Source: Petrosia ficiformis
Lineage: Eukaryota; Porifera; Demospongiae; Haplosclerida; Petrosiidae
Reading direction: 5' to 3'
Length of the DNA: 64,000 nucleotides
Assembly (NCBI GenBank): GCA_947044365.1
Contig: OX345651.1
Span: 2,967,926 to 3,031,925, forward strand
Shown: positions 1-10,502 of the stretch, piece after piece
Layout of the letters: each line of letters begins with the position of its first letter
How positions within the stretch are numbered: the first letter of the stretch is position 1
Made by a program: the position numbers and the translations under genes
The notes under the pieces: model-generated
What the model saw: the letters and a program-made list of their open reading frames with translations, nothing else
Told to the model about the DNA's origin: nothing
The model's database searches: none

Positions 1-336
1 AATGACTACATATCTTAAAAATAATGTCCAGTCATGAGCTTTAGGATCTTTCTCCAACCATTGTCGTAATGCCTCACGATTACTTTCAGTGTACTCTGAC
101 AGAACAATCTCTGAAGAATAAGGAGCAGCACTGATGGAATTAACAATAGAAGGACCTGATCCAATATCTAAAATCTTTAGATCTTTCTCAGAATCAAATG
201 ATTGGTAGAACTGGTGAATATATGGGAGAGGAAACATAATAACTTCCCTTGAAAGATCGCTCAAATACGACTCGAGGTATGCCTGTGTGTTAAATTTATC
301 GTGGTAATCTTCACCAAACCGAACAATCTTTTCCAT
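1..336 (-). CDS. NNMT/PNMT/TEMT-family N-methyltransferase, N-terminal part (runs off window)
   Basis: Reading leftwards from the ATG at 336-334 gives 112 uninterrupted codons open to the window edge. It begins MEKIVRFGEDYHDKFNTQAY and continues with the SAM-binding motif I segment LKILDIGSGPS (about residues 56-66) and an acidic motif LSEYTESNREALRQWL (about residues 81-96). The order F-x-x-DY...F-x-x-x-x-YL...LDIGSGP...LSEY is the signature of the nicotinamide/phenylethanolamine/thioether N-methyltransferase family, which are cytosolic SAM-dependent small-molecule methyltransferases of about 260-285 aa, so less than half is visible. No intron is evident. The substrate cannot be inferred. 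The 5' flank holds a 355-bp hAT MITE ending 22 bp before the start codon. Confidence 0.82.
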   Translation of the reverse strand, partial: MEKIVRFGEDYHDKFNTQAYLESYLSDLSREVIMFPLPYIHQFYQSFDSEKDLKILDIGSGPSIVNSISAAPYSSEIVLSEYTESNREALRQWLEKDPKAHDWTLFLRYVVI

Positions 337-349
337 TATGATGAGCTAG

Positions 350-720
350 CTAAGTGGCAGTGTTGCCAGATGGGTTGGACCAAAAATTCATTTTTCATGT
401 TTTTCAAAAAAAAATGTGAATGTTTTCAAAAACATAGCAAAATTGATTGAAATGTTAAAAATTTGCTAAGAAATCGATTTTTATTTCTAAATTTTGCTCT
501 TATATCAATTTTTATTTTATTAAATTTATTAATGAAGAGTTACTATAAGTAAATATCTCTAATTGTTTATTAAAAATTAATGGTGAGTGAAAACGTTCAT
601 GTATTGTTCATGTTTTTTACTGAAATGTTCATGAAAAGTTCATAAAATTTTAAGTTCATGTGAAGTTCATGCAAGACTCCAAACATTCATGAAATATGAT
701 CTGGCAACACTGCTAAGTGG
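350..720. mobile_element. hAT-type MITE with 8-bp target-site duplication
   Basis: The element spans 358-712 (355 bp). Its termini are perfect inverted repeats: cagtgttgccagat at 358-371 and atctggcaacactg at 699-712. It is flanked by the 8-bp direct repeat ctaagtgg (350-357 and 713-720). A CAGTG-type terminus with an 8-bp duplication is diagnostic for the hAT superfamily. The interior is AT-rich, repeats ttcatg-like motifs, and has no ORF, so it is non-autonomous. The intact duplication and termini suggest a fairly young insertion. It sits directly upstream of the methyltransferase start and may carry or displace its promoter. Confidence 0.93.
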
Positions 721-1078
721 GTTGGAATATTAGCTGCACCCACTAGATACAAACATTCTAACTGCAAAGCGTACGAGGAAGGGTATTCAGACTCCTGAGG
801 ACGACTACACGCATCTAAACGTAAATACTACTGTATCGTTACTATCGTTAGCAGACCACTGCATCAAATCAAACACAATTCATGGGCGTAGACACATTCA
901 TGGAAGGAGAGGGGCTTAGCGGAATGCACACCTTCAAAGCACACGAAATTCTGCTAGCTTATTAATTATTCATGAGTGTGGTCTTTTGTATTAAAAAATT
1001 AATTATTTATTCTATCAATCACAGCTTGTTCACTATGTGATGATGATTGTACATGTATTACTAGAACACCACTTTCAA
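721..1078. other. Repeat-derived, gene-free stretch
   Basis: No coding signal seen. Positions about 773-882 are similar, in part, to internal sequence of the GAGGGTAA-terminated elements near 40,440-40,530 (inverted) and 41,005-41,100 (direct), so at least this part is a transposon fragment. Confidence 0.5.
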
Positions 1079-1638
1079 ACGAGCGCCGTTGGGACGGGAC
1101 CCTCGCCTACGTGGCAAAGTAATACAAAGCACTCCATTTTTTAAAAAAATATAATGAAGTGTATGAAACAAACAACACTTTTATTATTAGAAATACAAAT
1201 TTGAAAACATTTATGGGCATTAATTAAAACTATAACTTTATATCCTAAAAGACAAAATAAGAATATTAATGAAAGAAATGTATAATTTGTATATATATCT
1301 TACATCTTATTCTCTGTTTTCCTTCGAAAAAGTTCTCAAGTCTACCTCTAAAGTCTCCGTGTGAAAACGAATCACCTCTACCACGTGTTTAGTATGCAAG
1401 CATGCACGTACGTGCATGTACCTGTAGGTGGAGCTAGGTAGCTCTCTATCTTGCATCAATGGTTAGAAGAATTCCTACGTTATTTTTTTCCTTGTATAAT
1501 TTGAAGTGTGCCAGTACCCCTTTTGAAATGTCAATGTTTTTATTTTTCAAGAAAAATTGCTAACACACAGACAGACACACAGACACACAGACAAAACGAT
1601 TACCGTACCCTTCCGCCTACGCTACGCGACGAGGGTAA
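1079..1638. mobile_element. Non-autonomous element of the 'gagcgccg...gagggtaa' family, copy 1
   Basis: The left end acgagcgccgttgggacggg and right end acgcgacgagggtaa match the ends of two further copies at 39,915-40,750 and 40,771-41,640 (the latter inverted). Inside, the block ending in short ac-rich repeats (around 1565-1600) followed by the gattaccgtacccttccgcc motif recurs at 40,690-40,730. No ORF of substance is present. The superfamily is not clear from the termini. Confidence 0.7.
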
Positions 1639-1847
1639 TGAACGTAATCTTAGACTAATAATTATATTAATGATTATTATTATCATTATAATACAACATT
1701 TACCTTAAAGGTAAATTTAGAGTTTCAAACATATTACAAGCATTAATAAGGTCATCTGGTGAAACTAGTTCCATACCTCTAGCTTGTATGTGTGTTTATG
1801 AATGTGGTGTGTGTTTATGAATTTCTGTCTAACCTAGTCAAGTATAC

Positions 1848-2770
1848 ATACCATTCCATTCTGCATGGAGAAATCACGAAGAAAATGTATTTGAAGGGGC
1901 CAATATTGGAGATCTAGAGTGTAATATGTCATTTGAAATTAATCAGGCTCAGTTACTCCACTTGCTAGAACTGAATTTCACACGTTCAAGCATTACAAAG
2001 ATGCCTGGTCCTAATTCACTTTGGCATTTAGGTACAGATTTGTCTATGTAACTTTTATGGATAATTATATTTATAAATGCAATGCCACTTACTATTTTGT
2101 TTATTAAGTTAGTCTAATACGTAATACATGGTTGTATATTGATGGATATTCCCGGCTCATAGGATCATTTGTCATAGAGCTACTACAGTTCTGACTAACT
2201 TTACAAATGCAGTGAAAGAGTATTGCATACCATCAAGGATACAAACTGATTAAGGTGATGAGAATGATTTTTCCCATATAATATGCAGTATATACATTGG
2301 AACAAAGCGGTTTGAATCGTGGCAGTGATTTAGTAGGGTCATCTGTTTATAATCAAAGAATAGAGCATCTCTATAAAGAGGTCTATATGATGCTGTCAAG
2401 CAATTATATCACAGACTATTTTATCACACGGAGAATATTGGAATGCTGGATCCTCTTTCTGATGTACACATTACGCATTATTTTGTATACTTGTTTGTTC
2501 ATGGATGGAACTCTCACTCAATACCCCTAACAGGGGGAAAGTCTCCCATACAACTGTACACACCATGCAGGATTGATAACTGTGAAGAAGTCAGAATTAC
2601 CAGCTTTGCACTACTATTCAAATACTAATGACAGTTATGGTTCAAATGACAATATTCTTGCTCCAGAGACAAGAGTTATAATTTCTCATTACAAGTTCAC
2701 TTATCAGCACAGCAGCAACAGATGTTACAAAACACCTGTTTGGATAACATTGAAGACAGCTATGGGTTAA
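1848..2770 (+). pseudogene. Integrase-core (DDE) domain transposase-like pseudogene
   Basis: Three blocks in different frames resemble the eukaryotic 'integrase core domain' proteins that are abundant in fish, cnidarian and sponge genomes. First, about 1870-2020 encodes INQAQLLHLLELNFTRSSIT, an N-terminal helix-turn-helix. Second, about 2130-2260 encodes an IDGYSRLIGSF stretch with the first catalytic Asp, then ATTVLTNFTNAVKEYCIPSR in another frame. Third, 2297-2628 encodes RGSDLVGSSVYNQRIEHLYK (the N-x-RIE catalytic Glu motif) and LDPLSDVHITHYFVYLFVHG. Frameshifts and stops separate the blocks, so no protein can be made. The identification rests on remembered family motifs. Confidence 0.72.
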
Positions 2771-2774
2771 ATGC

Positions 2775-3076
2775 ATATTGTAAAGTTGTTTTTCATTAGT
2801 CCAAAGCTCTGAATCAGATATTGTATTAAATTTTAATTAAACACAACAAACCTAATGCTACTCATCAGTTTGAATTTATATTATGTGTATCAGCAATGTA
2901 ACTAATTGTTCAGATTAAACTTTAATGTACAATTATGTTAATAGAAGAACATTCTGGTGTCACCAAAGTGATTGTTGTTGCTATATTATTAGGTCTACAT
3001 TTACATTCTTTATAGTCTATAGCTTACCCTAATGTATGACCATCAAAGTTGTGCTGAATTAAAAAACATTTGCAAT
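2775..3076. other. Intergenic, nothing recognised
   Basis: AT-rich sequence with no ORF, repeat or RNA gene that I can support. Confidence 0.5.
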
Positions 3077-3300
3077 AAAAATGGAACAAGATGTAGGGAT
3101 GTCAAAACCCAAAAAGCATGCGGACAGGTTGTGAGGCTAACATAAGACCTAAAATTAAATAAACCACTTCCATATAACACTACATAAGTTGTTACACCAT
3201 TAAAAAGCAAAATACAAAGCGCTGTACTTATGTAGGGTTATATGGGAAGTGGTGTGTTTAATCTTAGCCTCCCAACTTTGTTCTAGTTCTGAAGTTAGAA
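3077..3300. mobile_element. Palindromic MITE, copy 1 (right arm decayed)
   Basis: The left arm (gtagggatgtcaaaacccaa, then ccacttccatataaca) and partial right arm (gttatatgggaagtgg, then cctcccaactttgttc) match the more complete palindromic element at 43,604-43,895. The last part of the right arm is missing. No ORF. Confidence 0.75.
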
Positions 3301-3529
3301 ATGAACTTAATGAAGCTATAGCACACTATATATATTCAATTGTCTTTATTTCCACATTAAGGTTTTATGGAAATAATTGGCTTATCTAGTGAAATTATAT
3401 ATATGCTTGCATTCTTTACCGTTGTGGGCATGTCCAGACAATTGAGGTGTGTCACAGATTCAGTTCAAATATTCTTCTCATTTGTGCAAATTGCCTGCCT
3501 GAGATGAAGAAAGATAGATTGTACAAGCT

Positions 3530-3760
3530 AGCAAGGGCGGCGGAACAGGGGGGGCTTGGAGGCTAGAGCCCCCCAAAGTTGTTAAATGGGGGGCTCAACC
3601 CCCCCAATCCAATGATTTATTAATAACTACAATTAACTATTATGGGTGCAGTTTGCATAAGAACACATGGCTGAGCAGCGTTCTATTGTCTCTTTCTTCT
3701 CTAAAAAACGAAGATTGGAAGCTGGCAACCAAGATTGAGAGTGTTGGTCTTGGTGATAAT
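3530..3760 (+). pseudogene. Fragment of a transposase-derived or repeat-borne ORF with a PIP-box-like N-terminus
   Basis: An ATG at 3669 starts MAEQRSIVSFFSKKRRLEAG and meets a stop after 23 codons. A Q-x-x-I-x-x-FF start of this kind is common at the N-terminus of ZMYM- and hAT-derived proteins in invertebrates. The preceding G/C-rich run (3536-3606, with blocks of g and c) looks like a transposon terminus. Only the first exon-sized piece is present. Confidence 0.35.
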
Positions 3761-3914
3761 TTTTTGGATCATTTTAATGTAATTTAATCATCATCAAGCG
3801 TAAAAATAATAATTATTATTAATTATACCACACCCATCATGAATATTAAAAAAATCGCGGCGCGCTTAGCTCGCCGCAAGTCATCAGCCCCCCCAATATT
3901 ATCCCCATTCCGCC

Positions 3915-4690
3915 CCCTATGCAAGCTAGTGATGCAGTTGAACAGGAATAGTTATGAAACAGCCCATGCTCAGTGCAGTTGTCCAGCAGGATGTGGACCA
4001 AAAGCAAGTTGTAAGCACATTGCTGCCTTGTGCTATGCTTTGGAAGAGACTAAGGCAGCTTCCTGATTTTAGTACTTGTGCTGATCAGCTACAAACTTGG
4101 AATCAGCCAAGACCTCAAAAACTTCTGCCAATACCAGTTGAGGATAAACGTACACGTAAACATGAGATTATGCCACCAAAATAAGATCTGCTCAGCAGTC
4201 ACGTATAGTATCTGAGTTTGATCCACGTCCAGAAACTGTATTAGAAAATCTCAGATGCAGTTTGCTGCAGCTAAATAAACTGTGTTCATTCACACAATTA
4301 CTAATTCCATTTTGTAGACAAGATTGAACATCACCATAGCTACTACAATAATTCTGACACTAGTACTGCCACTGAAATGAAATAGGCACATCGTCCAGAT
4401 CAACCAAAGCAGAATATTATAGATGCATGGGCTATAACATCACAAAAAATTTCTGAAGTTAAATCCTGTTTAAGTGTCAGTAACATGACTTGACTTGACA
4501 TAAAACACGGGAACAGTGCAATACAAAGGAATGGCGTTATGCACGAGTTCGACAAATCACTTCTTCTATATGTATGCGGTGGAATATTAACTCAGAAAAG
4601 TATTACCATTGCTCTTCTCTACCACTCACTTTATCCAAAACCTCTTGATTCACCTTATTGGGGAGTGGTAATGAGTGCATGCATGGAAGT
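3915..4690 (+). pseudogene. SWIM zinc finger-YqaJ exonuclease-like pseudogene
   Basis: About 3954-4060 encodes a SWIM finger with the C-x-C...C-x-H pattern (CSCPAGCGPKASCKHIAALC). A one-base frameshift near 4050 moves reading into another frame that continues LPDFSTCADQLQTWNQPRP to about 4180, after which a further shift leads to SRIVSEFDPRPETVLENLR (4200-4255). About 4510-4640 carries EWRYARVRQITSS and LLYHSLYPKPL-like segments, typical of the start of a YqaJ-like (lambda exonuclease fold) domain. This domain pair occurs in uncharacterised, probably transposon-linked proteins of marine invertebrates. At least three frame breaks make it non-functional. Confidence 0.72.
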
Positions 4691-4964
4691 AAACATGTTT
4701 CTCTCAGTCTGACCTACTACTACCCAGGAACAACACAAGTGTTTACCATATTTGTTTAATCACTGTTTACTTAAAGTAATGCAAACTTGTAATTAGAGTA
4801 AAGTGTCAATTATCGGACACCACTAATACTCAGAACGCTATAGCACTCTCTCTGCCACTGCAACACGAATTACTAGACCATAGTAAGAAAGTATACTAAG
4901 TAATTTCCCTGCATAACAAGTTTCATGATGATCGCTTTTTCGGTTTGTCCCTACATGGTCTTTT

Positions 4965-6250
4965 ATTCTTATTAAAGGAGCCTATGACAGCATACAGATA
5001 TCAATAGTTATGTCACTTATGTGGTTTTTGTGCACCTGCAAAGATAGACATTTGTTTATATTACACTAATCATTTTTGAAAACATAATTGAAATTGTACT
5101 ACACTAATTAAATTGGATATTATTTTGATTTGTCACTAATTAATTTGACCTATAAACGTTAATCATAACATTCTATACTAATTACTAACAGTTAGTATTA
5201 TAGTACATATATAGCCTTTGTATTTTATGCATGTATGTATGTATTGATATATATGTATGTATGTATGTATGTTGTATTATGTATGGAACACTACAAGCAA
5301 AGGCTGTGGTTAATTATATGTCTTTGTGTATAATTAAAATAACTATAATTAGTAGAGTAATACTTATGTATAAATTAGGGCTGGATGATTAATCAATTAA
5401 TTAATCGATATTGAAAATTTTTCTGACTATTGATTATAAGTCTGTAATATCAATTATGCTAACTATTCCAAAAGACATAAAATCTAAGCATGCGACAGCA
5501 AATAATGTACAATATGTAAGTCATAGGAAGCAAATGGGAGGAGTTTTCTGCATTAATTGACTTAATTGGCATAAATACTTCCACTGATTTTAATTGATTA
5601 TCGATCATTTTGAAGTTAGATTTCAGAATCTCAGTTTATTCCCACCCCTAGTATAAATACATGTATGTATATAATATATGTATGTATTAGTACTAGTGTT
5701 GTTTTAGTTAACTATAACTAAAACTAAATTTAAATCCTTTATAGTAATGCATTTCTATACATACTCTTTCATTCTTGTTAAAGGAGACTATGACAGTATA
5801 CAGATATCAATATATAGTTATGTAACTTATGTGGTTTTTGTGCACCTGCACAGATAGACATTTGTAAAAACCTAATTAAATTACACTAATCACATTTGTG
5901 AAAACATAGTTGCAATTATACTAATGTGACCTATAAACTTTATTCTATACTAATTATTACATTTAGTATTATAGTGGGTAGCGTTTGTATGTATTTAGTT
6001 GTGTATGTATATTGTATGTATGTATGTATGTATGTATGTATGTTGTATTATGTATGGAACACTACAAGCAAGGGCTGTGGTTAATTATATGTCTTTGTGT
6101 ATAATTAAAATAACTATAATTAGTACTTATGTATGTTTTATATATGTATGTATTATGTATGTAACACTACAAGCAAAGGTTGTGGTTAATTTTACATGTC
6201 TTTGTGTATAATTAAATAACTATAATTATATAATACAGTAGAGTAATATG
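4965..6250. repeat. Diverged tandem duplication (two units plus a partial third) with TATG microsatellites
   Basis: 4975-5345 and 5770-6120 share a series of blocks in the same order: ttaaaggag, tatgacag, cagatatcaat, tggtttttgtgcacctgca, gatagacatttgt, then a tatg repeat, then tatggaacactacaagca, then ggctgtggttaattatatg. The last blocks recur a third time at 6140-6220. The (tatg)n runs lie at about 5226-5275 and 6003-6045. No protein-coding content. Between the units, 5370-5650 is AT-rich with an attaatcaattaattaatcg inverted motif. Confidence 0.85.
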
Positions 6251-6259
6251 TATAAATAC

Positions 6260-6570
6260 ATGTATGTATATGTGCATGTATGGATGAATTATAGTTGAAC
6301 ATTGTTTTACACAATGCAATCATCACCATAATTATATAATGTATTAGTGCATTAATTTTAATAATCTAACAGGTAGTAACACCATGCAATGTTATTTGTC
6401 ATTAACATGAATTCATTCATCATGTAAGTTTTACAAAATTATCCGATAAAAAATGAACATCTGTAACAATCTCATGAAAATAAATCACAGTTTATATTTA
6501 CAAGCTAAAATACTATACAAATACTATCAAACTAAATTACTTAAAAGTAGCAAGCAATATTAGTTCAAAT
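6260..6570. other. 3' flank of stefin gene, nothing recognised
   Basis: AT-rich, no ORF. It presumably includes the 3' untranslated region of the minus-strand stefin gene. Confidence 0.4.
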
Positions 6571-6574
6571 TGTG

Positions 6575-7567
6575 TCAGTAAGGACGTATGTCACCAGTAG
6601 TAGAGCAAGGGCCAAAAACATGTAATTTCTCAAGAGGAGCATTAAGGTCCAAATTCACCTGGTATGCCACTAGTGTATAGGTCGTTCCACCTTTTCCAGT
6701 TTCAACATGCACAACAATATGAATGCTCTGTTTCTCGGGAATAGTTTCAATCTAATAGAAAAGAATATATAAAGGTTAGTCTTTCTTGGTTCATACAATA
6801 CTAATCATTAGAGTAATAGTAATTTGAATTTCAATTGGCATGCATGTGCAGAAATTATATTATTGTGATTTCATGGGCAAGTCTTTATTCAATGTTTTTT
6901 TTAGCTTTTGAATTCACTCCTAATTAAGAATAAAAACAGTAATCGTTACGATGGTGATGTCACTATACTACACTGCAAAAATAAAATTGAACTAATTCAT
7001 TTGTTAGTACAGTTGCAAGGAATAATGGAAATTGTAATATAATTAGTCGTGTAGCTGCATCATGACATAAAATGTACATGTACTTATTATACTACCAATT
7101 ATAATCAAATAATTGGTCTAATAAGCAAAATAAATATTTTAAATTAGGTTTCCAAACCTTCTTTGTGCAGATATTAGACATTATATTTGATTATAATTGG
7201 TACAAGTATGATATCATGCAGTCATAACATCCTGTATGACTAACTAAATTATAATTTGCATCCTTGCAACTGTACTACATTTGTCATTTTAACAATTCTA
7301 ATTTTGCAGTTTATCTATAGATGATACCTTGATATAAAAGCAGCCATCTTCCGGTATATGTCCTAAGAGAAATGGGGACACACGATATATAAGAGCTTTA
7401 TACTCCACAAACTTTTCTCCAATCTTTTCTTCAAGAGTAGCTTTCACCTGAGGTGATAACAGTAACTATTTTATTATTACTTGTTAAATTTTACCATAAA
7501 CCTTGTCCGCAATCTCCTGAACACGTTTATCAGCAGGGAAGATAGGACTTATTGTGGACTGCACCAT
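6575..7567 (-). CDS. Stefin (cystatin B-like) gene, three exons, 120 aa
   Basis: Exons: 7502-7567, 7328-7447 and 6575-6751 (minus strand), all GT-AG and phase 0, coding 22+40+58 aa. The protein begins MVQSTISPIFPADKRVQEIA. Exon 2 starts VKATLEEKIGEKFVEYKALI, which aligns with the alpha-helix and first strand of stefins. Exon 3 starts IETIPEKQSIHIVVHV and contains TYTLVAYQVNLDLNAPLEKL, matching strands 3-5. The introns fall at the positions of human CSTB (after codon 22 and after the Y-F-I-K strand). No signal peptide, so a cytosolic protein is expected. The QVVAG inhibitory hairpin is replaced by VSPFLLGHIPEDG, so classical papain inhibition is doubtful. Intron 2 contains a MITE. It is divergent to the next gene, 214 bp away. 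Confidence 0.85.
6972..7310. mobile_element. MITE inside intron 2 of the stefin gene
   Basis: Inverted termini actgcaaaa (6972) and ttttgcagt (ending 7310), followed inward by related blocks (gttagtacagttgcaagg versus ccttgcaactgtactac; caattataatcaaat versus atttgattataattg), make a long imperfect palindrome. Half copies occur at about 33,727-33,930 and 60,617-60,822. No ORF. Confidence 0.72.
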
Positions 7568-7781
7568 CAGTGCTACACAGTGTTAATTAATATCTGCTAC
7601 TTTTTTGGGTTTTTTTTTTTTTTTTACAAATCAGTGGTTTCTTTGGGGTTTAGAATGCTGCACTTAGGCCTATATAGTCTTCGGCATAGAGTGATCACAC
7701 ATTCTTTTAATGGTGCGGTAACTGTCCAGGGTTTCGTTTCCTGTTTCGCAGGCTTATTTCGTTTCGCGAGCCCTGGAAAAG
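7568..7781. promoter_or_regulatory. Shared intergenic region of divergent stefin genes (candidate bidirectional promoter)
   Basis: The two start codons are only 214 bp apart and point outwards, so both promoters must lie here or overlap the neighbouring gene. It holds a T17 run at about 7609-7625 and a small inverted motif (ccagggtttcg at 7728, cgcgagccctgg ending near 7776) just before the plus-strand ATG. No specific promoter element is identified. Confidence 0.4.
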
Positions 7782-8343
7782 ATGGCAGATAGTGCTTGGA
7801 GTCCTTTGTTTTCTGTTAAACAACCCGTTGTTGGTGTTGCTGGTGTAAAAGATGCAGCTGATGTAGCCTACCAGGTAAGCTATGTTTATCACAGTTTGTT
7901 TTAAACATGAGGTTTTGTTATTGTAAAAAAATGCAAGCAGTAGTTCAATTATAATTCTCTCCACAAATCGATCAATGATAGGTAAAATGTACTCTGGAGG
8001 AGAAGATTGGAAAAAAATTTGAAGAGTACAAACCTCTCATATACCGCCAGAATCCATACCTTCTATACCAGCCAATTGAAGTTTATGATGCTTGTTTTCT
8101 CATTAAGGTATGTGTAATAATTGTGAGGTCATAATTTATTGCTTTCTTGTGTAGAATTTGATTCTTCACTATTAGGTCGAGACAATCCCAGAGAAGCAAA
8201 GTATTCACATTTTTGTACATGTCCACACAGAGCAGAATTTGAAGACTACATACACTCTAGTGTCTTACCATGTAGATTTGGATCTTCATGCACCTCTTGA
8301 CAAATTGTATGTCATTGGTCCTGGTGGAGGAACACGTCCTTAA
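7782..8343 (+). CDS. Stefin (cystatin B-like) gene, three exons, 128 aa
   Basis: Exons 7782-7874, 7982-8107 and 8176-8343, all joined in phase 0 at GT-AG sites; 31+42+55 aa. The protein starts MADSAWSPLFSVKQPVVGVA, longer than in its neighbour. Exon 2 starts VKCTLEEKIGKKFEEYKPLI and ends CFLIK. Exon 3 starts VETIPEKQSIHIFVHVHTEQ and carries TYTLVSYHVDLDLHAPLDKL, the conserved stefin second half. The loop position of QVVAG reads NPYLLYQPIEVYDA instead. There is no signal peptide. A VVGVAG string in the N-terminal extension resembles QVVAG, but lies before the helix and so is not in the canonical place. The tail is glycine-rich and ends GGGTRP. Confidence 0.85.
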
Positions 8344-8594
8344 ACAATAATCATTTGGATTTTCTTGCTGCTTTGAATTCATATTGCATTAATTCAATTT
8401 CATTTGCTGATCAAAAATAAAAATTGAAAGACAAAATTAATTATGTGATTGTATAATTATGGGTAGTCCAATACAACATACTTCAGTGTGTAATGTGCAG
8501 TAATGTATTGTAAACACACTTTTACCATATAGCTGTAGACAGTAATACTAGCTACCAATGTGCTGGTATTAATAATTATATCTTTGAACCTATC

Positions 8595-10130
8595 TTGACC
8601 ATTTCTACAACTAGGTTGACATTATCTTGTTCACAAGTTATTAGAATTCAACTGTGTCCTTACTCCATTCTGCCTCCTGTTTCATCTTCCGACCACAACA
8701 CTATTCTGTTCTCTCTTCCTCTTAAGTCAATTTCTCTTCATCCTCCTACTCTTCCCCATCGTGTGTGGTTGTATGATCAAGCTAATTATCAGTTAGCTAA
8801 TGATCTTCTTTCTTCAGTACCTTGGGAAAGCACTCTTCCCTTTCCTGATACTGAGTCTGCTTGGTTAATTTTTAAACACATATTTCTCTCTATTATGCAC
8901 ACTACCATACCAAGCAAGCTTGTCTATCCTTCTCCATGTTTCTCTGTTCCCTGGATAAACGGTTCTCTCTTATCCCACATTAAATTTAGAAATTCTCTCT
9001 ATCGATCTGCTAAACGTACTGGATCACTATTTGGTCGTTCTCAGCAAGTTGTTGTTAATGGTTCTACCTCTAGTAAATCTCATGTTTTTTCTGGTGTCCC
9101 CCAAGGTTCAGTTCTTGGCCCCCTCCTGTTTATTATTTACATAAACGATCTTACTATTCTCCCTCTTTCTTGCTCTTCTAAACTGATCCTCTTTGCTGAC
9201 AATATTCTTTTATCCTCTGTGATTTCCTCTTCGTCATCAATGTCTGATGTACAGTCTGATATTGATCTGATCTTTTCCTGGCTTAGCTCCCACTTTCTAT
9301 CGATTAACTTAAATAAAACTAAGTATATGATTGTTACTCGTAAATCTTCTTCTTTCTCTCAATCTCTTACTCCTCTCTATGTTAATCACTCTCGTCTTGA
9401 GTTAGTTTATAGTTTTAAATACCTAGGACTAATTATTTCATCCAATCTCTCTTGGTCAGCTCATATCCACTCTGTCTGTTCTAAATCAAGGCAGTTAATA
9501 GGAGTCATTTTTCGTCACTTCTATTGTAATTCTTCTCCTCAATCTCTTCTAAAAATGTACATTGCTCTGGTCCTCCCTCATCTTTCATACTGCTCTTCTG
9601 TCTGGGACCCTCCATCTGGTTCTTCTCTCGCCTCTGAGCTTGAAAAAGTTCAGAAGTTTGCTCTCCATATGTGTACATATAACTGGTCTGCTAACTACTT
9701 GGATCTTCTCTCCAATCTTCAATTTCCCTCCCTCTCCACCCGTCGTTCTCAATCTAAATTATTTATAGTCTATAAAATTCTGAACAACCTAATTTATTTT
9801 CCTTCTAAAATTTTTATATGCATCCCCCCTCCAATCAGATCTTCCCGCTCGTATCATCCCTTGAATGTTTTTACTCCTTATTGTAAGACTTCTTCTACTT
9901 TAAATTATTTTGTCCCTTCTGCTTCATCTCTCTGGAACTCTCTTCCACATCATCTCAAATCTTCTCGATCCTTTCCTCAATTCAAGTCCTCATTAAAACC
10001 ATCAAAACTTAATTTATAGTCATTTAATAATTAAATTTTTTCTGTTATTAATTTCCACTTATCATGTATGTTATGGTACTCTTCATATAAGTTATTAGCT
10101 ATTTGCAAACCAAAAAAAAAAAAAAAAAGA
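8595..10130 (+). pseudogene. Dead, internally deleted non-LTR retrotransposon (CR1/jockey/I-like LINE)
   Basis: One open frame of 474 codons (8595-10019). Its first 45 codons end the AP-endonuclease domain (PPVSSSDHNTILFSLPL, with the SDH motif). It then jumps, at about residue 150, straight into the middle of the reverse transcriptase: GVPQGSVLGPLLFIIYINDL near residue 166 and LILFADNILLSS near residue 199. The fingers and first catalytic region are therefore deleted. The catalytic FADD box reads FADN, a loss of the second Asp. YLGLIISSNLSWSAHI and the C-terminal thumb follow. A poly-A tract (about 10,102-10,128) ends the element. The long frame despite lethal lesions suggests a recent death. 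Confidence 0.87.
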
Positions 10131-10469
10131 ATAAACAGAATTATTATCAGTTGTTTACATACTCATACATCGTGTCTAAAGAGCAAATCAAACAGAAATA
10201 TGGATAAACAACCGTCTGATTGTTCCATAATGCTGCTCCATCATGATAAACTGTTTGTTTCATGTGATTGTTCTGAACTAAAGTACTGCTTTAAAATTTC
10301 ACACTAATTAACCTTGAACATGTCTACCAGGAGGAGAATATACCAATGATAATACAGAACAGAGATGTGTCATTAAATGGAAAATTATGTGCTCGGCGGG
10401 CTAGCACAGAGGAAACAATACATATTACAACACATTTACAACAACACACAAAATATACATATATACACA

Positions 10470-10502
<33 letters not shown>

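Noticed and set aside
7802..7850. VVGVAG string in the 128-aa stefin as the missing QVVAG loop
   Set aside because: It lies in the N-terminal extension before the conserved helix, not between strands 2 and 3, so it is not positionally equivalent.
7707..7964. 85-codon minus-strand ORF over the start of the plus-strand stefin gene
   Set aside because: It overlaps a well-supported exon and splice donor on the other strand and has no recognisable features.
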